Shown here: one piece after another, positions 25,381 to 38,774 of the stretch
Position numbering within the stretch: position 1 is the first letter of the stretch
Layout: each line of letters begins with the position of its first letter
Assembly: GCA_010909165.1 (NCBI GenBank)
Contig: VJWM01000117.1
Location: forward strand, 496,001 to 560,000
DNA: 64,000 bases
Origin: Anthoceros angustus
Taxonomy: Eukaryota > Streptophyta > Anthocerotopsida > Anthocerotales > Anthocerotaceae
Direction of reading: 5' to 3'
Translations under genes and position numbers: made by a program
Notes under the pieces: generated by a model
Told to the model about the DNA's origin: nothing
The model's input: only the letters and a program-made list of their open reading frames with translations
Database searches by the model: none

Positions 25381-25607
25381 TGTCGAGGCACGGACAACCG
25401 TCAAGGCCTAAGACGTCGAAGAGAAGCCATCTCGTCAGCAAGAGAGCTGGGGAGGTTCGACCCCTGCCTTTCTGTGAGTGACTGTCTCGTCGTTTTCTCA
25501 ACCAGTCATGGGAGAACTATGTTTCAGAGATGCCGAGAAAGGCACAAAATTTATCCTCGCTTTGGTGGAAGCCATCGTTGAGGGCTCTCCAACCGAATAG
25601 ATGTCAG

Positions 25608-25680
25608 GAAGGCATGGTTGTACCCGATTCCTTGACTTTTGTGTGCCTCTTGCTGGCATGTGCAGGACTGGAGGGCTGGT
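25608..25680 (+). pseudogene. Single PPR-motif scrap
   Basis: One open stretch reads MVVPDSLTFVCLLLACAGL, a typical PPR helix pair of the PLS class. It is directly followed by the repeated ROCO-flank block at 25681. Confidence 0.4.
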
Positions 25681-26703
25681 GGCGGAACTTCCGGACAGAA
25701 GATAGGGCTTAAGGATGGTGTCAAGTCAAGGCCGTAACCTTTGGTGCCCTTGGCCTACGCAGATCCCAACACCGCCGCATCCAGAGGATGCCGAACCCAC
25801 GCCCACCACAACTCTGAATATCTCTACGAACTGATGTGAGCACACTTCCCGAGGCGCACGTTTCAAGAGGTTGGGCTGGATTTTGAGATGGACCACCCAG
25901 GCAGTCAAAACAGCACTCGGCACTAAATCGGTCGCATACCCCGGGGAAATTGTGAATGTGAATCCCAGTGGGAGCCAGCTTGGTCCTCGTTTCCACAGTG
26001 TTCCCACGTGCAAGGACCAGCCGGGTCCCCACTGTAAACGGGAGCTTGGCAAGGACCAGCCTGTTCCTCATTCCTACACTTTGCCATGTGTGTAAAACAT
26101 TGGTGGCTACACGGAGTTCTCCCCCGCCAAAATACCTAGCTAAGATGCTTGGAGAACGAGATGCGCCCAGGAGAAATCGGTAGGCAGCCTCTTCACAAGA
26201 ATACTTCCCTCGGATGTCAGGAATATTCATGGACGGACAACAAATATGCAAGCCTCCATTTCATGGGGAGCGAGCTGAATGGAACTGCTGTGATCAGTTA
26301 AGCAAGCTCTTGCAGCCAGCTGCAGGCCTCTTGCTTGTCCCCCGGCTTGGCCGTTCTTACAAGATACTGATGCACAGATGGAAGTTTGAAATAGCCATTA
26401 CTCATGGAGCAGGGCAGGGTGTCATTCCTGGCCATTCATGCATGCTCAGACCGGAGCATCGCTCCCTTTACCAACCAGGGGCCTGCTGTTGTTAATGAAT
26501 TCTGGAACATGTTCAAGAGTCACAATCTTGAACAACTCAAAAGATGAATTCAGAGGTGGCCTTCAGCAAAAACTGATGTGAAACAAAGCACGATTGGCTA
26601 CACATCCTTATACCACTACCCAATCACGTGGTGCAGATCGCTCCTCCAGTCAGTACCGAATCCCGGGGTGATGCTGCAACACACGTCGTTTGAGTAGCTC
26701 CCA
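25681..26703. repeat. 3' flank of ROCO copy B
   Basis: Collinear with 3090-4062 of copy A. Its first part is the four-fold repeated block (also at 3005, 11065 and 33715). No coding region is recognised. Confidence 0.6.
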
Positions 26704-29700
26704 TCAGAGTTTCCGATAAACACGTTTGCCAATTCCCCTCTGCATACACGTTGGGCAAACCCATGCCACTCCTTCTCCTCCCTCAGGCCTTTTCCGAAAT
26801 TGCACCTTATGCAGTTGGAATATCTCGCCGATGTGATCCTTTACCAACGGCTTGACCAGATCACTCAGGGTAATCCATGCCTCCTTCACGGGAATGTCCT
26901 GGTCCGCCGATGGACCTGTCAGGTTGAGATCTACCTTGGACAGGTCTGCGTCCAGAGAGGCCGCAGTGAGATACAGCGCTCCATCCAAGCTGGTGAAGGG
27001 TCGGGAACCGCATTCCCAATGCCGGCAGCCACATGTAGGCCAGCTTTCACTAGGAAAACCAAAACCTTGATACCACTGATTGCTAGGGGCCTGATCCACT
27101 TCCACTTCGCATCCTCCAATGTCAAGTCGAATCCAGTTTGGCCCTCCACGATGTGATTCCCAAAGATGTTTTCGCACATGAAGTGCAGCTTAGCCGCTTT
27201 GCCCACACGCACCCGTGCAATCAATCTCTGTGCTAAACCCATGTCTGCAGTGGTGATGTAGGGACGTCTGGGTATCTGACTGCTTTCTAATTCTGCAGAG
27301 AAATTCATAATCTCATCCATCTTAGCAAGCAAGAATTGTTGAGTAGCTTCCTGCCCAGTCTTGATAGCGCTCATCTCATGTTGGATAAGTTGCAAAGTCT
27401 CGCCAATTCTATCCACTTTGACACCCACTGCTTTCAACTCTGTCTCCACGGTGTGCTTCAAATCTCTTATCCCTTGAATGATGGTTTGCAACAGTGGCTC
27501 CCTCATCTCCGAGTGAGTTGTTCCAGGGAGGGACATAGTACGTCGGATGCTGACAGACCGAGACGTTTGAACTGATGCGTCTTGTTGTGCGAGCACCCCT
27601 TTCTCTGTAGGCAGGACTTCCTCTACAGCTGCATCTATGTTGGATATGGTTTGAAGGAGACCTGTTCGTCGCCTTTGCAAGACATCCAAGAGTTCACCAG
27701 TACTTAAGAGCTCATCAGCTCCCTCAAAGGCACTCTCCAAAGAGGCTTCAGGACATGCTGGCCACGACCAGCTGAAGTCGGCCAGATCCATTGAGGAGAA
27801 AATCTCCCCTGTACAGTCTTGTTGGTCTGCAAAAACACGCTTGAGCAAATCCTGCGTTAGCACTGACTGGTTATGCCGGTAGATACAGAGTGTGAGGTTT
27901 TCGACACACTCTGTCCTGATAATTCCTTCCACAAGCTCGACTCCCGGACTGCCTTCAGGGGAAGCACAAAAAGATTTCAACTTTGCAACCACATGTTCCT
28001 TGAGAAACTCGACAGTTTCATCTCTGCTCTTGGATGACCTCACCAGAATATCAATATGGTCACCGATGTCTCCGGTGTCCTCTCCGATATCCCCACTGCT
28101 TTCCAAAAACACAACCATACCATCGCACAAAAAGTTGATGAGGTTGCGTTCAATAAGATATTGATGAGGTTGCATGCCATGGAATCCGGTTAACAAATCC
28201 TTTCGAAGGCAGACCTGCAATACGCAAACCTCCACAATGTCAGTGGACAGGTTGAAGACACACACCATCAAACCAAAGACATGTTGGTAGTTATCGTACT
28301 TGGAATCTAGGAAAAAAGCCTGGACCAAGAAACGTCTTCGTCTTGTCAAGGCACTGTAACCTCCTCCCGAGGTAATTGTAATTGCTTGCTGTATTCACAG
28401 TTTCCCAGTTCAACTTTCGTCTACCAGGAAGAGCGTCACCATTACCGTCGGCCATGGTGAGGGGAACGAAGAATCCGACTCGTCGAGTCCCATCCTCTTC
28501 ATAGCATAAGTTGAGAGTGGTCATCAATGATGCCAGATGTTGCCTTTCAATCCCCTCCGCTTGTGTGCCTCTGAGAATCTCATCCAAGGTGGAATGAAGC
28601 AGACTTTGAGCAACAAATCCATCTGAGGAATGCGACAAACCTCTAGGAAGCTCTGGTTAGAAGGTGAATGAGTCGCCCTAAAAATTGTGTGATCCAGTGT
28701 GGATTTATCACCACAACATCTGTATCTTGAAAACAGATGATACTACCCACATCATGCAAATAGGCAAGAATGGCTCCCAATCGTTCCCCCTCATCTTGAA
28801 CCCCACCTTCGTCGAGACTGTCTTCGTCGAGACTGTCTTCGTCGAGACTGTCTTCGTCGAGACTTTGTAGCTCGTTTTGGAACAAAGTTTGAAGTTGCTG
28901 TTTCCTCACAATCGGTTGAGCTGGATGTTGGGCTACCCAGGCAGTCAAATCAGCACTCAATCGGTTGCATACCTCGGGTACCCGAAACAGTTTGATTGCA
29001 AATAGAGCTCGAAACGATTCCATGAGTGCGTCCAGCAAGGGCTTCACACTCTTGGCAGATCGAGCGTCCATGGAGAAGAGTGTTTTTGTTTCCACGTGAA
29101 CAACCTGTTCAAACTCGGTGGCCAACTCTGCCAGAACGGGTTGAAGGAGATTCGGCAATGCTTCAGCATCAGAACGCTTCATCTTGTCCACATGAGTTGC
29201 CACCACAAATATTTGAGGCAAAGTAGAGCCCACGTTGCGACAATTGGAGTTGATGAACCTAAGCCAGTACGCCAAGCTCCTTCTGAACCTGTCCTGCAGG
29301 ACATTAGACGGATGCAGTTGGGGAGGTTTCCGATCATCAAATGGGCTGAACGCAAACAGGAAGATACATGCTTGGTTGAAGGTCGGAAAAAGGTAGTCTT
29401 GCAGAGCTCGGTAGTGAGCTTGTCCAGCCAGATCCACATGAGTTGCCACCACAAATATTTGAGGCAAAGTAGAGCCCACGTTGCGACAATTGGAGTTGAT
29501 GAACCTAAGCCAGTACGCCAAGCTCCTTCTGAACCTGTCCTGCAGGACATTAGGCGGATGCAGTTGGGGAGGTTTCCGATCATCAAATGGGCTGAACGCA
29601 AACAGGAAGATACATGCTTGATTGAAGGTCGGAAAAAGGTAGTCTTGCAGAGCTCGGTAGTGAGCTTGTCCAGCCAGATCCCACATGGTAACTTGCATAT

Positions 29701-32700
29701 CATGGTCGTTGCGCAACACCTCGATTTCTATGCCTTCCGTTCTGGTACCGGTGACGGAAGCCATCCGTCGCCAAGCACGAAATATTTTTCCCTTCAGTCG
29801 AGCTAGAACTTGGCTGAGCTGGAACTCGGGTGATGCGGCTGTGTGTCGTCTCCATGCGCGAATCATGGTGGTGCGGAGAGTGGTCTTCCTGCCAAAGGGC
29901 ACCGCACAGGAAGAGGCGCCCAGCCTTGGGCATCACAGGCCCTTGCCTGCCCACGAGCAAAGGCCAGTAAGCCTCTTGAGTGGCATTGCCTGCCAAGGCT
30001 GCATTGATGATTGCGTCCTTTCCTTCCGCTTCCCATGTTGTCCTGATCCTGATCTCCGTAACGTCTTGTTGACTTGAATACAGTTCATCAAGTCTCTAAA
30101 CATGTCATGATCCAGGGCGTCCCAGAGAAATGTCGAGCTTTTTCAGAGATGCGTTGCCCTCCAAGGATCTCAGCAACTCTTTCTTGAACGAGGCGTGGCC
30201 CGAGATCCACATGGTAACTTGCATATCATGGTCGTTGCGCAACACCTCGATTTCTATGCCTTCCGTTCTGGTACCGGTGACGGAAGCCATCCGTCGCCAA
30301 GCACGAAATATTTTTCCCTTCAGTCGAGCTAGAACTTGGCTGAGCTGGAACTCGGGTGATGCGGCTGTGTCGTCTCCATGCGCGAATCATGGTGGTGCGG
30401 AGTGGTCTTCCTGCCAAAGGGCACCGCACAGGAAGAGGCGCCCAGCCTTGGGCATCACAGGCCCTTGCCCACGAGCAAAGGCCAGTAAGCCTCTTGAGTG
30501 GCATTGCCTGCCAAGGCTGCATTGATGATTGCGTCCTTTCCTTCCGCTTCCCATGTTGTCCTGATGTTGATCTCCGTAACGTCTTGTTGACTTGAATACA
30601 GTTCATCAAGTCTCTAAACATGTCATGATCCAGGGCGTCCCAGAGAAATGTCGAGCTTTTTCAGAGATGCGTTGCCCTCCAAGGATCTCAGCAACTCTTT
30701 CTTGAACGAGGCGTGGCCCGAGATCCACATGGTAACTTGCATATCATGGTCGTTGCGCAACACCTCGATTTCTATGCCTTCCGTTCTGGTACCGGTGACG
30801 GAAGCCATCCGTCGCCAAGCACGAAATATTTTTCCCTTCAGTCGAGCTAGAACTTGGCTGAGCTGGAACTCGGGTGATGCGGCTGTGTCGTCTCCATGCG
30901 CGAATCATGGTGGTGCGGAGTGGTCTTCCTGCCAAAGGGCACCGCACAGGAAGAGGCGCCCAGCCTTGGGCATCACAGGCCCTTGCCCACGAGCAAAGGC
31001 CAGTAAGCCTCTTGAGTGGCATTGCCTGCCAAGGCTGCATTGATGATTGCGTCCTTTCCTTCCGCTTCCCATGTTGTCCCGTTGATCCTGATCTCCCGTA
31101 ACGTCTTGTTGACTTGAATACAGTTCATCAAGTCTCTAAACATGTCATGATCCAGGGCGTCCCAGTAAGAAATGTGGAGCTTTTTCAGAGATGCGTTGCC
31201 CTCCAAGGATCTCAGCAACTCTTTCTTGAACGAGGCGTGGCCCCGTAGATCCCACAAGTGCAGGACACGCAGTGCTTTGCATTCCGGGAGCAAGTGGACA
31301 AGGCGCATCCACACATCCGTCGCAGCTGATGGCGTATTGGAGTCCTGCTCGAGACGAAGTTTAGATATGGTGGAGTTGCGGCGTAACCCGTCCAGGCCGT
31401 GGATGAGAGCATATGGAGTGGTGTCAAGCTCCTCGATACGATCGTTGGTGCGCAGCATTCCGGCCAGGGCGTCTGCCAGGCCTACCTCCCCATCCTCCGA
31501 GATCCCCAAGTCCAGGACACGCAGTGCTTTGCATTCCGGGAGCAACTGGACAAGGCGCATCCACACATCCGTCGCAGCTGATGGCGTACTGGAGTCCCGA
31601 GACGAAGTTCAGATATGGTGGAGTTGTGGCGTAACCCGTCCAGGCCGTGGATGAGAGCATATGGAGTGGTGTCAAGCTCCTCGATACGATCGTTGGTGCG
31701 CAGCATTCCGGCCAGGGCGTCTGCCAGGCCTACCTCCCCATCCTCCGAGATCCACAACTCAAGCTTTGTGACGCCAGAGATGGAGGCATTCTCATCCTCA
31801 TCCGCGCGGGTGAAAGCAAGTTTGAGCACAGTGCCCATGGGCCCGAGGCCACCGGGAATGGGACCCCGCAATGCAACGCCATGATCCAACTCCAGATACC
31901 GGAGCGTGGCACAGAGCGGAAGAGCATTTCCAATACACTGGGCTCCCGCCACATCCATGCCGATGTCTTTCAGTAGCAGATTCTTGAGACGGGGAGCCGT
32001 GGCCAGAATGCGGGCCAGGTGCTGTGCCCCTTCAGCACCTCCCACCTCGTTCCGTCGTAAGTCCAAGTACTCCAGGACAGAATCCTTGTTGAAGCCTTTG
32101 GCCAGGGCACCCAGTCCCGCGGCATCAAGCCCAACTTCGGATACGCCAAGCGAGAGTAAGCTGCGACTGGATGCAACAAGCTGGCCCAGAGCCTCGCAAG
32201 CCGCCTGCCTTCCAAAACCTTCACAGTTATTAACAAACAGCAAGTCCAGGACACGCAGTGCTTTGCATTCCGGGAGCAACTGGACAAGGCGCATCCACAC
32301 ATCCGTCGCAGCTGATGGGAGTCCCGAGACGAAGTTTAGATATGGTGGAGTTGTGGCGTAACCCGTCCAGGCCGTGGATGAGAGCATATGGAGTGGTGAC
32401 AAGCTCTCGATACGATCGTTGGTGCGCAGCATTCCGGCCAGGGCGTCTGCCAGGCCTGCCTCCCCATCCTTCGAGATCCAAATAAGCTTTGTGACGCCAG
32501 AGATGGAGGCATTCTCATCCTCATCCGCGCGGGTGAAAGCAAGTTTGAGCACAGTGCCCATGGGCCCGAGGCCGGGAATGGGACCCGCAATGCAACGCCA
32601 TCATCCAGCCAGATACCGGAGCGTGGCACAGAGCGGAAGAGCATTTGCAATACACTGGGCTCCCGCCACATCCATGCCGATGTCGGTCAGTGACAGATCT

Positions 32701-33281
32701 CTGAGACCGGGAGCCGTGGCCAGAATGCGAGCCAGGTGCTGTGCCCCTTCAGCACCTCCCACCTCGTTCCCCTGTAAGTCCAAGTACTCCAGGACAGAAT
32801 CCTTGTTGAAGCCTTTGGCCAGGGCACCCAGTCCCGCGGCATCAAGCCCAACTTCGGATACTGAAAGGATGAGTAAGCTGCGACTGGATGCAACAAGCTG
32901 GCCCAGAGCCTCGCAAGCCGCCTGCCTTCCAAAACCTTCACAGTTATTAACAAACAGCAAGTCCAGGGAAGGGTTGGACGCCAGGCCCCCCAACAGAACC
33001 GACACTTCATCCTCCCGATCCAAGCCGATGGCCCACGCGCTGTGAATGAATATGGACTGGAGACTGCCGCAGTTGGCAATGGCTGTCAACACCCGCTTGC
33101 GCACTCGCCAGTGCCTTCCCTCATCACCACGGATTCGCCTAGTGAAGTAGTAGTCGCCATACTTTTCATCATTATGCAGGCTGGGCATATCGGACACGGC
33201 ATTCCGGCCCAGATCTAGCAGCAGCTTCTGCAGGTAAACCGGCAGCGCGCGCCAATCCTCCGCCTCACGCTCTTCCGCCAT
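26704..33281 (-). CDS. LRR-Roc-COR (ROCO) protein gene, copy B, internally expanded
   Basis: Same family and order as copy A. The start is at 33281 (MAEEREAEDWRALPVYLQ). LRR/RNI repeats span 33000-31000, with modules such as VSEVGLDAAGLGALAKGFN and NEVGGAEGAQHLARILATA. Roc runs from about 31000 to 29100, and COR plus the C-terminal part from 29100 to 26704. A 472-codon frame (28349-26931) is fully open and includes a helical stretch (LLQTISNIDAAVEEVLPTEK). The last part continues in a different frame (27000-26704), ending near CPTCMQRG. The gene is not intact overall. The LRR region is duplicated, the Roc region is triplicated out of frame, and the P-loop near 29882-29905 has lost two bases compared with copy A. 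Function as a GTPase is therefore doubtful unless these are assembly errors. Confidence 0.75.
28808..28866 (-). repeat. 15-bp tandem repeat in COR coding region
   Basis: A 15-bp unit (GTCTTCGTCGAGACT on the plus strand) is repeated about four times and encodes tandem LDEDS pentapeptides in frame. Copy A has a single unit at the equivalent site (about 6165). Confidence 0.9.
29191..29682 (-). repeat. In-frame 246-bp duplication inside Roc domain
   Basis: 29191-29436 and 29437-29682 are direct repeats with 246-bp spacing, exactly 82 codons. Each unit encodes the stretch from the DLAGQ switch motif through THV (start of G4). The open frame 29902-28643 runs through both. Copy A has one unit. Confidence 0.9.
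29679..31240 (-). repeat. Tandem triplication (518/522-bp units) across the P-loop region
   Basis: The same sequence point recurs at 30111, 30629 and 31151. Each unit joins the Roc P-loop region to a piece of the last LRR (GHASFKKELLRSLEGNASL). The unit lengths are not multiples of three, so the frame is lost between copies. Junctions run from ...GTGGCCCGAGATCC back into the Roc sequence. Confidence 0.9.
31261..33000 (-). repeat. Tandem expansion of LRR modules
   Basis: A 250-bp LRR segment begins at 31261, 31513 and 32247. A larger 723-bp block recurs, for example at 31831 and 32554 (minus-strand MGTVLKLAFTRADEDE). Copy A has a single version of these modules, so the expansion is specific to B. 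Confidence 0.85.
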
Positions 33282-34120
33282 GCTCTGCTCTGCTATGCTG
33301 TGCTATGCTTCCCGGACTGCTAGACTGGAATGAGGGCCAGGCAGGTGCTGTGCTCCTCCAGGCCACACCACATCCCGCGGCCTTCAGCCCTGGCAGGCAG
33401 GCCCCACGCAGCGAAACTTCCCACATGGACGGCGAAACTGGCCAAACTTAAACATGCTAAAATAAGTAAATGAAGCATTTACTTTTGGTCTTGTTTTCAG
33501 GCACATGAGAATTTGTCCGGGTCAGTCGAGATCGGGACACCATCTATCACCATCCTAATGCTGAATCCAGCCGGGGCTTCGAGAAAAACGACAGCATGAA
33601 AAGATGCATTTTTAGATCCAATCTGCATCTAATCTGATCCGAGGCAAGAAATCCCTTCCCACGATGCTCTCCAGCACAGACGACTATGCTATGCTATGCT
33701 ATCCGGGACAGTAAATGTGGCCCGTGCATGATGGATTTGCAGCACCGCAAGGCCCACAGGTGTGGCTACGGATAATCATGGTGGAGACTGGAGCCTGGTG
33801 GCGGAACTTCCGGACAGATGATAGGGCTTATGGGGTTGTTCATGGATGGTGTCAAGTCAAGCCCGTAACCTGATGCCCTTGGCCTGCGCGGACGGATCCC
33901 AACACCGCCGCATCCAGAGGATGCCGAACCCACGCCCACCACAACCCTGAATATCTCTACAAACTGATGTGAGAGAGATGTGAGAAAGAAAGAAAGATGC
34001 ATACAAAGGTGAGGGCAGAAAGACGAGTAAAAAGGTGCAAAGGGCCTGGCCGCAACTACTCTTGAAACACCTCCAAGCTCCACTTCAAGTTTTCATCCGC
34101 ATGAAACCATATCCGATGAT
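33282..34120. other. 5' flank of ROCO copy B
   Basis: The putative promoter side of ROCO-B. 33300-33470 matches 8320-8490. 33540-33684 matches 10235-10380. 33685-34120 matches 11035-11487. No gene is recognised. Confidence 0.5.
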
Positions 34121-34332
34121 GATCCTCATATTTTGGGTAGGAAACCAGAAGACGTAAATTTTGGCTATCAATTTGTCCAATTCCGCATCCTCAATCGCTC
34201 CCTCCCGTATCGTCAATCACATATTGAATCCCATCCTTAATGCCATCCTCCTCCCACATCCTCCTCCCGCATAGACATAGGCAGGTGCAAAAAACATGAA
34301 CCTCTTGAGCCCCCACCTTCGGGTGACGCCAC

Positions 34333-34507
34333 TTTCTGATGGCCTCGAGGCGTAGCACCGAGAAACAGGGCTGATTCATATGCCCTCCAGGCAGGTGCAG
34401 AACAGAGGGACAGGGCTAGTTCCTCATGATGCTTGCAACCTGCGAGTAGAGGGACAGGTCCAGGAACCAGCTCTGTCCCTCGATTCTGCGCCTCGAGGCC
34501 ATCAGAA
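34333..34507. repeat. Imperfect inverted repeat (fold-back), about 45-bp arms
   Basis: The left arm starts at 34333 (TTTCTGATGGCCTCGAGGCG) and the right arm ends at 34507 as its reverse complement with a few mismatches. The loop is about 80 bp. A second CCATCAGAAATTCTGGGT copy follows at about 34539. Confidence 0.7.
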
Positions 34508-34509
34508 AT

Positions 34510-34930
34510 TCTGGGTCAAATTCGAGTTCCCTCGAGGGCCATCAGAAATTCTGGGTGAAAATTCTAGGAACTCGAAAGTGTGTGGATGGATCGCCATTTA
34601 GTGCAACTGGCTGTAACATCCGCCATGGTCACCCACCCTGCTTTGCTCTGATCACCAGCCCTGCTTTTGCTCTGGTACCCCAACCTGCTTTTGCTCTGTT
34701 GCCCCCGACAGGACCGGGAGAGATGGAGCATAGGATGGTTGCAGGAGAGCGAGATGATGCATCCCAGTCCTGCCGACGACCTCTTGATTTGCAAAGCTTG
34801 CAAGGGACTGCGCCCAATGCCTTGCCAGGCTTGTGATACTGCCCTCGTCGGGCATCATCCATATTTGAAGGCACAGCTTACCACTATCTTAGAAAACAAA
34901 CAAGGAAACAAACACGGCCAAGGCTATACC
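34510..34930. other. No gene recognised
   Basis: Only short open frames on both strands. There is a CCTGCTTTTGCTCTG-type short repeat around 34640-34700. Confidence 0.35.
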
Positions 34931-34931
34931 T

Positions 34932-38519
<3,588 letters not shown>

Positions 38520-38774
38520 GGTCGAAGACGGAAGGGACGACGCGATCGAGCTGAGATGGAGACGGACAACAAACTTTCCTCCATCAGCAACCCTAATATG
38601 CATGTGATCATATAGTATTGTACCGAGATCAGTAGGTTCTATTTCAAAGGTATGTCATCCATATTTGCATTATAAAGTGCGTAGAACGAAGGCGAGGTGT
38701 GGAGTTTGGACCAGCCTGGGCTACATGCCGCACCAGTCGTGTTGTGCAACCTCTCGCTGCTCTCGAAGCTGCAA
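38520..38774. promoter_or_regulatory. Shared intergenic region between METAP2 and SIN3 (bidirectional promoter)
   Basis: Only about 255 bp separate the two divergent start codons. It contains TATAAAG at 38671-38677, suitably placed upstream of SIN3 on the plus strand, and an AACCCTAA telo-box-like motif near 38587, typical of plant housekeeping promoters. Function is inferred from position. Confidence 0.55.

Larger units (their letters stand above)
21171..34120. repeat. Segmental duplication, copy B
   Basis: It is collinear with 1-11487. Extra material relative to A includes a right inverted-repeat arm (24045-24255), the VPS8-like fragment region (24410-25680) and internal duplications of the ROCO gene (29190-33000). 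The 5' part (21171-23190) has no recognised gene. A 293-codon minus-strand open frame (22641-21760) exists, but it is broken in copy A and carries no motif I know. Confidence 0.9.

Noticed and set aside
25440-25480. GGTTCGACCCCTGCC, similar to a tRNA T-arm
   Set aside because: No matching acceptor stem, D-arm or anticodon arm at the expected distances.
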